Of a stretch of 64,000 nucleotides of DNA, positions 1-6,970 are shown in pieces. Source of the DNA: Prosthecobacter debontii (GTDB lineage: Bacteria; Verrucomicrobiota; Verrucomicrobiia; Verrucomicrobiales; Verrucomicrobiaceae); contig NZ_FUYE01000001.1 in assembly GCF_900167535.1 (NCBI RefSeq), forward strand, positions 496,001 through 560,000, read 5' to 3'. The position numbers were made by a program, and so were the translations under genes. The first letter of the stretch is position 1; each line of letters opens with the position of its first letter. The notes beneath the pieces were generated by a model, which was given only the letters and a program-made list of their open reading frames with translations, searched no databases and was not told the origin of the DNA.

Positions 1-840
1 TTTAGCTAGAGTTTCAGCATCGTACTGGCGGGCGTTTTCAAACATCGTTTTGGCCTGCTGACGCGCATTCGTCACTTCTTCAAAGGCGGCTAAGACTTGG
101 GCTGGAGGAGAGAGTTCCCGAATATCGAGCCCAGTTATACGGACGCCGAGATTGAGCCTAGTGGCTTCGTCTTGGATCAGCTTGGCGGTCTCGGTTCCCA
201 ACTCTCGGCGGTCGTCCGTCAGGCTAGCATCGATGCGCCGAGCCACCAGCCGTGCTGAAAGTGCCCGATAGCTGAGTTGGGCCAGCAAGCGGTCGATCCC
301 CTCCCCGGCAGTGGTGAATAGAAAAGGATCTTCGATACGATAACGCAGAGTGAAACGCCCCTGAATGACATTGGTATCCGCTGTTAACGTATATCCATGA
401 ATCACGGGATTCAGGGTCATGTTTTCATATTGCGGATACTCGGCCCCCGTGGTTTCACGGCTGTTGGTGCGCCGGGCCAGTTCTTCCTGGCTCAGCTGCA
501 GGGGCTGGTCGGGATCACCGATTTTCGTTCCGATCAGAGCCCAGGCATCCAACGACAAGCTGGTATCTTTTCCTGTCTCGAAAAGCAAGATTTCATCAAA
601 GGGTTTGGGCAGTCCCACCAAGAGGCCCGGGCCATGGAGGTGTGTCTGTAAACGGCCCAAGCGACGCACCAACGCGGTCTGCTGAGGCTGGATGGTATGG
701 ATGCCGGAAACGGCATACAGAAAGAGTAACGCGGCAAAGACCCAGCGGGCGTGAGCCGTGAGCTGTTTCAGGAAAAGCAAAAGGGCCTCAACGAAATGCC
801 CTTCGTCACGTAAGTGAGGTTGGGAAGAGCGGGGTTTCAT
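1..840 (-). CDS. SPFH-domain (HflK/HflC-like) membrane protein, C-terminus missing
   Basis: Partial gene: 280 codons read open from ATG at 840 to the left edge, so the C-terminus is outside the window. The start is MKPRSSQPHL, followed by one membrane segment (about residues 32-46, VFAALLFLYAVSG) and then a typical SPFH/band-7 region: TIQPQQTALVRRLGR, PGLLVGLPKPFDE, and later an alpha-helical stretch (EEVTNARQQAKTMFENA). The ATG overlaps the stop of the upstream HflC-like gene as ATGA, which suggests translational coupling. HflK/HflC-type proteins form membrane-bound cages that modulate the FtsH protease or organise membrane domains; no substrate can be read from the sequence. It is the third SPFH gene in a row and is diverged from the other two, so it is not a recent duplicate. 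Confidence 0.85.
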   Translation of the reverse strand, partial: MKPRSSQPHLRDEGHFVEALLLFLKQLTAHARWVFAALLFLYAVSGIHTIQPQQTALVRRLGRLQTHLHGPGLLVGLPKPFDEILLFETGKDTSLSLDAWALIGTKIGDPDQPLQLSQEELARRTNSRETTGAEYPQYENMTLNPVIHGYTLTADTNVIQGRFTLRYRIEDPFLFTTAGEGIDRLLAQLSYRALSARLVARRIDASLTDDRRELGTETAKLIQDEATRLNLGVRITGLDIRELSPPAQVLAAFEEVTNARQQAKTMFENARQYDAETLAK

Positions 841-1823
841 GGCGTTTGATCCAGGATGCTGGCTGAGGGAGCTGCTGGAGGAGACGAAGTGGGTTTGTCC
901 GCCACAGCACCGGGTTCCTTTGCTTTGAGCCAGTGAAAAGGTGCCACGCTGGTGTCGAGGATCACCGTGGTGTTTTTATCCACCACGGTGCGCAGGCTTT
1001 GGAGCTCCCGCAGGAATTTATAAAACTGCGGATCCTGGCCATGAGCTGCGGCATAGATGGAGGAAGCTTCGGCTTCGGCTTTGCCGCGCATTTCTTCAGC
1101 TTGGCGTTTGGCATCGGCGATCATGCGTGTGGCTTCCTTATCGGTTTCAGCTTTCATCTCGGCTGTCTTGGCACGGCCTTCCGCCCGGTATTGGGTGGCC
1201 TCGCGTTTACGCTCGGCTCGCATGCGACGGAAAACAGACTCGGTATTCGCTTCGGGGAGTTGGATTTGGGTGATGCCTGCGGAAATGAGCTCAATGCCGA
1301 GCTGTTGAGCCGCATCACCGGAAGCCAGGGCGAGCATCTCACGCTCCATCTTGGCCAATGAGCTGTCACTTTCTTCCGTCATGAGGAGGTCGGTGAAGTC
1401 ATGTTGGCCTAACACGGAGTTGCGCGCGCTGGTGATCAGGGCATCGAGTTTCGTCTGTGCGTTGTTGAATTCACGAACAGCGGTATGAAAACGCAGGGGG
1501 TCTGCAACTCGCCAAGTGAAGAAGACTGGAACAATGACATTGCGTTGATCGCGCGTTAGGGTCTCGCTCAAACGAATGCTGGCATGCTGGAGTCGGCGAT
1601 CGACACGCACCACGCGCTCGATCGGCACGGGCAACCGCAGGCACAATCCAGGAGTGCTGATGATGCGATCTGGCCGACCAAAACGCAAGATCAGGACATG
1701 CTCAGTCTCACTGACGATGAAGGCGCATGCGGAGGCGAGGACACTGAGCCCAACTGCGGCTAGCAAGACCAGCCGAAGCATGATGGGTTGACGGCGAACG
1801 GGGGGAGAATCGGTATCACTCAT
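837..1823 (-). CDS. HflC-like SPFH-domain protein
   Basis: 328 residues with a short cytoplasmic start, one N-terminal membrane anchor (about residues 15-37) and a full SPFH domain beginning SETEHVLILRFGRPDRI. The PGLCLRLPVPIERVVRVDRR stretch is the HflC signature region. A long Lys/Glu/Ala-rich helix follows (RAERKREATQYRAEGRAKTA and onward, about residues 200-250), and the tail is Pro/Ala-rich and probably disordered. HflC normally pairs with HflK to form a large ring around FtsH; that role is family knowledge. The gene overlaps both neighbours by ATGA (1820-1823 upstream, 837-840 downstream), so the three SPFH genes should be translated from one message at fixed ratios. The hflC symbol is withheld because three paralogues are present. 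Confidence 0.85.
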   Translation of the reverse strand: MSDTDSPPVRRQPIMLRLVLLAAVGLSVLASACAFIVSETEHVLILRFGRPDRIISTPGLCLRLPVPIERVVRVDRRLQHASIRLSETLTRDQRNVIVPVFFTWRVADPLRFHTAVREFNNAQTKLDALITSARNSVLGQHDFTDLLMTEESDSSLAKMEREMLALASGDAAQQLGIELISAGITQIQLPEANTESVFRRMRAERKREATQYRAEGRAKTAEMKAETDKEATRMIADAKRQAEEMRGKAEAEASSIYAAAHGQDPQFYKFLRELQSLRTVVDKNTTVILDTSVAPFHWLKAKEPGAVADKPTSSPPAAPSASILDQTP

Positions 1824-3604
1824 GGTTGAGATAGCTCGGGCTGCAGGGGCTTGCCTAAATCCGTTTTCAGGAGGTTGTCCGCATCGGACGGGGTGAAGTC
1901 TGGGGCTGGCACATCCCCTTGGTCAGCACGCAGGTAGCCTTCGATGTCGAGGTCAAAGGCTTCCATGGATTTGGAAGGCCGTGGCACCAAGCTCTGGGGC
2001 CTGGGCGGCACCGTATCGACAAAGTCGGGATTGAGCACCTTACGCAAATCGATATGCGTGGGCATTTCACCCCGGATGGATGCATCGAAGATGGCCTTTT
2101 TAGCTCCGGATAGAGTCTCATCCAGCACACGAAAACCTTCGCGCCATTGATACAAGTCGGTGGCTTGCTTCCAAGAGGTGAGCATGTCGTCGAAGCGTGA
2201 CGCTTGGCCTTTCACCTGCTCGATTCGGTTGTTTGCGTTGGACTGAGCGGTGACGAGAATCGCTTTGGCATCACCTTGAGAGCGGCTGAGGACATCCCGC
2301 CGGTAGGCCTCTCCTTCATGAAGCAAAGCTTCTTTTTCTTCCAAGGCACTGATCACCTCTTGGAATGCCGGTGCCACACCCACGGGAGGGTGAATGTCTC
2401 GGAGATAAACATTCAACAAGACCAAGCCACTTTGGCTGGCATCCAAGGCGTCTTGAAGATCTCGCTGAAACTGGTGTCTGAGGCTCTCGCGGGAACCGGT
2501 CATGATCTCCCGTGCCGGGAGACGGAGCGTCAGATTGAGAAGCACACGCTGTGCGAGGCTACGCAACAGGCCCTCAGGATCACCGGAACTGCGGAGAAAG
2601 AGGGCGGCATCCTGGACACGATAGAAAACTGGGACGCTGATGGAGAGAAAATCATCGCCACCACCCACGAGGGACTTCTGTTCGTCCTCGTAGTGCGTCT
2701 TTTCCCAGAGGATGGGTTGGCCGGGGTCCGCGCGGAACCCGAGCACCACCTCCCGCATGCGATCGGTCTCCACCGTGCGGATGCCTCCGAGAGGCCAGGG
2801 CAGAGAGCCGTGCAGCCCGGGGGCCAAAGCCATCTTTTCCCAGGTTCCGAGGTGTTGGCGTAGGCCCTGACTGCCCATGGGCAGCTCATGAATGCAAGTG
2901 AGTAGCCAAACGATGGCGAGGATCGTGACGATCAAGCTGGGTAGAGAGCGCCGCACCGTAGGCCACATCCACATCTCGGCCAGTTTAAGTTCTAATCCTT
3001 CATCCTTGGCGGCGGGTGAGGGAAGACAGCTTTTCCATTCGGGGCCTAACCAGCGATAAAAAAAGAAAGCTCCTGGCGCAGGAAGATGAGCCCAATGACG
3101 ACGGGGGGTGTAAAGTCTGGCCAGAAGGCGGAGCAGGGTATCCAGGCTCAAGATGACCGTGACGAGTGCATAGCCGATAGCGATCCAAAGTTGCCAGGAG
3201 CCTTGCAGGTAAAGAGAGCCAAGCATGAGACCTGCCGTCAGAAAATGCAGAAAGACAGCCAAGCGTGTCAGACAACCTGGGATGGGAGATGCGGAGCGTT
3301 GTTTGAGGCCGGTGAGAATGCTGATGAAAGCGAGTGAAGAGCCGACCAGCAGGGCGGTGATCGGATGCACTGTGGCGAGGCTGCCCTGAGCCATTCCAGA
3401 AGTCCAGGTCCACCCCCAGACAGCCGTTGTGCCGAGGCTGACGAGCAATCCCGTGGCCAGATAGCCTAGGGCGATGCTGCTCAATAAGGCGCATGTCGCA
3501 GCCAAAGGCAGTAGCCACCACGTGCCTGTCATACAGGCGGTGATGCCTAGAGCCAGAGCTTCAGCTCCCAAGACATAGCCAGAGAAGGGAGGGCTGGATT
3601 TCAT
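1820..3604 (-). CDS. HflK-like SPFH protein with multi-pass N-terminal domain
   Basis: About 594 residues from ATG at 3604. The frame stays open to a TTG at 3655, but that extension runs through the terminator hairpin at 3645-3675, so the ATG is preferred. The first ~240 residues hold several hydrophobic segments (for example TACMTGTWWLLPLAATCALL and TALLVGSSLAFISILTG), followed by another membrane segment (IVTILAIVWLLTC) and the SPFH domain: PGLHGSLPWPLGGIRTVETD, then a helical region with LHEGEAYRRDVLSRSQGDAK. Classical HflK has one membrane span, so this polytopic front end is the unusual part. It is the first gene of a three-gene SPFH cassette and ends in an ATGA overlap with the HflC-like gene. 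A role in FtsH or membrane-protein quality control is inferred only from family. Confidence 0.8.
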   Translation of the reverse strand: MKSSPPFSGYVLGAEALALGITACMTGTWWLLPLAATCALLSSIALGYLATGLLVSLGTTAVWGWTWTSGMAQGSLATVHPITALLVGSSLAFISILTGLKQRSASPIPGCLTRLAVFLHFLTAGLMLGSLYLQGSWQLWIAIGYALVTVILSLDTLLRLLARLYTPRRHWAHLPAPGAFFFYRWLGPEWKSCLPSPAAKDEGLELKLAEMWMWPTVRRSLPSLIVTILAIVWLLTCIHELPMGSQGLRQHLGTWEKMALAPGLHGSLPWPLGGIRTVETDRMREVVLGFRADPGQPILWEKTHYEDEQKSLVGGGDDFLSISVPVFYRVQDAALFLRSSGDPEGLLRSLAQRVLLNLTLRLPAREIMTGSRESLRHQFQRDLQDALDASQSGLVLLNVYLRDIHPPVGVAPAFQEVISALEEKEALLHEGEAYRRDVLSRSQGDAKAILVTAQSNANNRIEQVKGQASRFDDMLTSWKQATDLYQWREGFRVLDETLSGAKKAIFDASIRGEMPTHIDLRKVLNPDFVDTVPPRPQSLVPRPSKSMEAFDLDIEGYLRADQGDVPAPDFTPSDADNLLKTDLGKPLQPELSQP

Positions 3605-3644
3605 CGATTGGACTGGGATAAAAAGGGGGCTTTGAAAAAAGCAT

Positions 3645-3675
3645 TTCCCGGTCAAGCGGATTGCTTGACCGGGAA
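3645..3675 (-). terminator. Rho-independent terminator after the PhoX-like gene
   Basis: A perfect 13-bp inverted repeat (ttcccggtcaagc at 3645-3657, gcttgaccgggaa at 3663-3675) with a 5-nt loop. Read on the minus strand it is followed closely by a run of six T (3640-3635). It lies between the PhoX-like stop (3707) and the SPFH cassette start (3604), so it separates the two transcription units. Confidence 0.85.
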
Positions 3676-3706
3676 TGAGTCACCTAACTGAAAATGATCC
3701 GACGGA

Positions 3707-5374
3707 TTATTCAGCAGCAGGGCGCATGATCAGGACCTGGCCGTCTTCAGCGAAGAGGGAGATAGCTTCAGTACGAGTGTAGGTGCCACCTTCCGGTTTG
3801 GGGATGTTGGTGCGGATGGAGGTCACAGCTCCGCCGCCACCGTTGGGAGTCACGCTGGTCCCGTGGGCTTGCACGTTCACGATGAAGGTGCCTGGGCCGA
3901 AAATAGCGTCGCCACGAATGACGCCGGAAGTCTCCCATAGACCACGGGTGGTGATGGCGGAGTGGGCATCACGAGCTTCCACACCGGCAAAGTTAAAGGT
4001 GCTCTGGAGCTTGGCTGCATAGTTGTTTTTGCGGTTCAGCGTCCACAGCCCTCCGTTACGGGCATACTTAGCAAACACAGCGTCAGCGGGGCTGTTACGA
4101 TCTTCGCAAATGACGATGAAGTCTTTGGAGACGGCAATATTATCAATACTGACGGGGTAGTTGATCCCGCTATTGATGTTCCCGCCACCGTAAACACCAA
4201 GGGAGCCCGTGATGCCGTTGGCGGCATTCAGAGTGCCGGGATAGCCGTTGTAGCTACCGCCAGGCGTCACGATGAGGTCTGCGTTGTAAACCACGTTTAA
4301 CGTGCCGTTGGCGATTGGGTTGGTGGGATGCATTTTCAGCTCATAAAGACGGCCGAGGTTGTTAGGGCCGCTGCCGCCTGTGGTGGCGATGAACAAGCTA
4401 CGGGTGGGTTTGACGGGATCGAACTCTGTGTCTTCAACTCGCACGAAGCCAAAGGCTCCCACGGCATCGGCTGCGGCAAGCAGTTCTGTTGCGGAGAGAT
4501 TGGCACCGTTAGGAATTTGTCTCCAGCTCACAGGCAGACTGCCTGTATAAAAGCTGCCTTCATTGTGCTGGGCGTCCCGACCGCAAAGAACATAGATTTT
4601 ACCGTTGGTCAGACCGTTGCGATCCAGCGGTACTTTGGAGCGCATCTGCTTACGTCCCACATACATATAGATGTAGGAAGGGGAGCCGTTGTCTTCGGTA
4701 GAGATGGCCACCGTTAGAGAGTCGCGACGAGGCATGATTGCTGTGGTCTCGCGGGCGACACGACCTAGATCAGGCACGGTATACATGTTACCGTTGGCAA
4801 TCGCAACGGTCTGAGAACCTTTGACATCACCATCGTAGTTACCTGTGGCGCTTTCTTCGTTGGTAAAGAAGAACGGGCGGTCCAGGCCATTTTCACGGCT
4901 GGCAAAGGAGCCGGAGCAGAAGCGGGTGAAAGCGTTTGTGTCACCTTCCTGAGGAGGGCGGTTCGAGACCTGTGTATTTTCCAGGAACAGATTGGCGTGA
5001 GCAGGTGCACCACTGAGGATGCCTCCGTTCGGAGCGAGAACGTAACGGGAAACGAAAGCGCCCTTGAAACGTGTCAAGCCGGGCAGCGGGGCGCTGTGAG
5101 TTCCGCTGGGCATTTCATGGGCCACAAAGAGAATGTTCTGGTTGGTAGCCTTGTCTTTGTAGAGCCCCATGGCATCAGGGATACCAACGAAAGCATACTC
5201 ACTGGCAGCATCACCAGTGAGAGGCACACGGTCGCCTACGGTGACGATGGGTTCATAGCTGAAATCAGCTCCAGCGGCGGGAGTCAGATAGGAGAACTCC
5301 GAGGTCTTAAAGCCTTGTCCAAAGGCGGCAGAGGCGAGCAAAGCGCTGGCCAACAGGGTGGTGGATGTTTTCAT
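3707..5374 (-). CDS. PhoX-like (DUF839) secreted alkaline phosphatase family protein
   Basis: 555 residues. The N-terminal signal peptide is MKTSTTLLASALLASAAFGQ, so the mature protein is exported. The body resembles the PhoX/DUF839 beta-propeller family: DRVPLTGDAASEYAFVGIPD near the start, FFFTNEESATGNYDGDVKGS, RRDSLTVAISTEDNG, and near the end a DFIVICEDRNSPADAVFA stretch. Family PhoX enzymes are Ca/Fe-dependent extracytoplasmic phosphatases induced by phosphate starvation. I cannot confirm every metal ligand by eye, so it may be a family member without phosphatase activity. It uses a Sec-type signal, whereas classical PhoX is Tat-exported. Divergent from the secreted-protein genes starting at 5897 across a 522-bp intergenic region. 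No Shine-Dalgarno sequence precedes the ATG. Confidence 0.75.
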   Translation of the reverse strand: MKTSTTLLASALLASAAFGQGFKTSEFSYLTPAAGADFSYEPIVTVGDRVPLTGDAASEYAFVGIPDAMGLYKDKATNQNILFVAHEMPSGTHSAPLPGLTRFKGAFVSRYVLAPNGGILSGAPAHANLFLENTQVSNRPPQEGDTNAFTRFCSGSFASRENGLDRPFFFTNEESATGNYDGDVKGSQTVAIANGNMYTVPDLGRVARETTAIMPRRDSLTVAISTEDNGSPSYIYMYVGRKQMRSKVPLDRNGLTNGKIYVLCGRDAQHNEGSFYTGSLPVSWRQIPNGANLSATELLAAADAVGAFGFVRVEDTEFDPVKPTRSLFIATTGGSGPNNLGRLYELKMHPTNPIANGTLNVVYNADLIVTPGGSYNGYPGTLNAANGITGSLGVYGGGNINSGINYPVSIDNIAVSKDFIVICEDRNSPADAVFAKYARNGGLWTLNRKNNYAAKLQSTFNFAGVEARDAHSAITTRGLWETSGVIRGDAIFGPGTFIVNVQAHGTSVTPNGGGGAVTSIRTNIPKPEGGTYTRTEAISLFAEDGQVLIMRPAAE

Positions 5375-5896
5375 GGGATGAGTTGGTCAAGAGAACGACA
5401 AGAAAAAACATCTCATCGTTACGCACCACACGAACCCATCCGGGAGAAGACGACAAATGCCGTAGAGTAACAGTTCTGCCTCATGGCATAATTGTCACAA
5501 TCTGTGGCGTAACAAAAGTTGTGTTTAAGTGGGGGCTGAGGAATGATCATGGCTGCGGGTCTCTTGAACGAACATGTTTTGGCCGATGGTAACATTGAAA
5601 AAGGGCGGGGGTGTGGGAGGTGATCTTGGCTCCGTGTTTCCCCGTAAATTTGAACCAGTGGATTCCACGGTCTTCAACCAGATGAGAAGTGTTAGAGGCT
5701 GAATGTGACAAAGAAGTTACACATCTAATGCTATTGAGAGTAGAGATGCCAACTTTAGGCTCTAAAGGGTTGGATCAGACTGTCTAAAGGTGACGAAAGT
5801 GTTGCTGTGGAGCTTTTGTAGCAGGGGGGGAAGTGGGTTCAAATCGCGAGACGGTGCACAAGAACCCCTGCACCCCATGACCCCACCACCTCTACC
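5375..5896. other. Divergent intergenic region (PhoX-like gene / TIGR02597-like gene)
   Basis: 522 bp with no convincing gene. It must hold the promoters for both flanking transcription units. Two places carry TGTCAC-type half-sites: ttgtcacaatctgtggcgt from 5492, and tgtgacaaagaagttacaca at 5704-5723. The 3' end just before 5897 is C-rich (ccccatgaccccaccacc) without a Shine-Dalgarno motif. Confidence 0.6.
5704..5723 (-). promoter_or_regulatory. Candidate Pho-box-like direct repeat
   Basis: On the minus strand this reads GTGTAAC-TTCT-TTGTCAC, two 7-nt half-sites 11 bp apart. That is the layout of the PhoB box known from other bacteria (CTGTCAT-N4-CTGTCAT), with an imperfect match. It lies 330 bp upstream of the PhoX-like start and about 173 bp upstream of the gene at 5897. 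A similar arrangement occurs at 12067-12084. Regulation by phosphate is an inference. Confidence 0.3.
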
Positions 5897-6934
5897 ATGA
5901 CAATGAAACTAAGCTCTCCATTCGGATGGCTGGCATTGGCGGCGCTGAGCGCCAGCTCACTGCAAGGCCAAGAAAATATGCTGCCGGTCAGCCGCACCAC
6001 TGGTGTGGTGACGGTGGACCTGCCGATCAATAAGTCCACTCTGGTGGGCGCCCCCTTCACCAGCATCGTGGCAAGCGGAACGGTTAGCGCCGTCAATGGC
6101 AACGTGCTCACTTTGAGCTCGTCTCCATCTTCGCTGCCTGATCTGACAACGACGCCTTACGCCATCAAGATCACCAGCCGCGTGGATCAGCGTGGCACGG
6201 GCAGTAACGCCCCTTCTGGAAGCAGCACCAATGCTTATGGTTATACCTCCAAGATCAGCGCCCAGGCTTCTCAAGATGTCACCGCAGCACTCGCTGTGGC
6301 GCCTAACGTCGGTGATGAATTCGTGATTTATCCGGTCAAGACTCTGGCATCCATCTTTGGGGCCGCGAACAGCGCCGGCTTGAAGGCTGACGCAAGCCCT
6401 GTCAACGCGGACATCGTTTATCTGGGTTCTGAAGGTGAACTGGTGGGGTATTTCTACAACAGCTCTGCCAGCGCATGGCGTGCGGTCGCCACTCCAGATT
6501 CCGGTGATGCTGGAGCTACTGAGTTGGCTCCCGGCACCGCCGTTCTCGTGGCTCGTAAAGCGGGTGGCAGCGCTGCCAACCTGGTCATCTCCGGTGAGCA
6601 GCTTCCAGGTCGCCAAGTCTCCAACGTGAGCGTCGGCTTCCAGGTGATCAACAACCCTTTCAGCGTGAGCACGACTCTGGCTGCGAGTGGACTGGAGTCA
6701 TCTGTCACAGGCGGCACCGGCCCCGGTAATGCCGACATCCTCTACCTTGAGCAGGATGGCGTGCTGACAGGCTACTACTACAAAAACGGTGGTGTTGGCG
6801 GCACAGGCTGGCGCGCACTTGCAGATCCTCTCTCCAACCAGGGTGCAGCTCTGGTCGCCCCCGGGAAATCCATCCTCTTCAAAGAGCAAGTGGGTGCGGC
6901 GGGCCTCGTCATCCAAGAGCCCTTCGCCGAGTAA
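5897..6934 (+). CDS. Secreted TIGR02597-like protein
   Basis: 345 residues with a signal peptide ending near SLQGQ (residue ~25); ATG at 5903 is an alternative start two codons in. The protein resembles the TIGR02597 family of uncharacterised proteins seen in Verrucomicrobia and Planctomycetes. The C-terminal half contains an internal duplication: NADIVYLGSEGELVGYFY with WRAVATPDSG, and NADILYLEQDGVLTGYYY with WRALADPLSN, each followed by an APG motif. No catalytic motif is visible. It is the first of three closely spaced secreted-protein genes (36 bp to the next) and is divergent from the PhoX-like gene. A surface or matrix structural role is plausible but not shown. Confidence 0.65.
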   Translation: MTMKLSSPFGWLALAALSASSLQGQENMLPVSRTTGVVTVDLPINKSTLVGAPFTSIVASGTVSAVNGNVLTLSSSPSSLPDLTTTPYAIKITSRVDQRGTGSNAPSGSSTNAYGYTSKISAQASQDVTAALAVAPNVGDEFVIYPVKTLASIFGAANSAGLKADASPVNADIVYLGSEGELVGYFYNSSASAWRAVATPDSGDAGATELAPGTAVLVARKAGGSAANLVISGEQLPGRQVSNVSVGFQVINNPFSVSTTLAASGLESSVTGGTGPGNADILYLEQDGVLTGYYYKNGGVGGTGWRALADPLSNQGAALVAPGKSILFKEQVGAAGLVIQEPFAE

Positions 6935-6970
6935 CCTCAATAACCCCCTCATCACCCCGCATTTTCCCAC

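Noticed and set aside
5492-5513. Second TGTCAC-containing site upstream of the PhoX-like gene (ttgtcacaatctgtggcgt)
   Set aside because: The half-sites are 10 bp apart rather than 11 and the second is poor, so I do not annotate it as a Pho box on its own.
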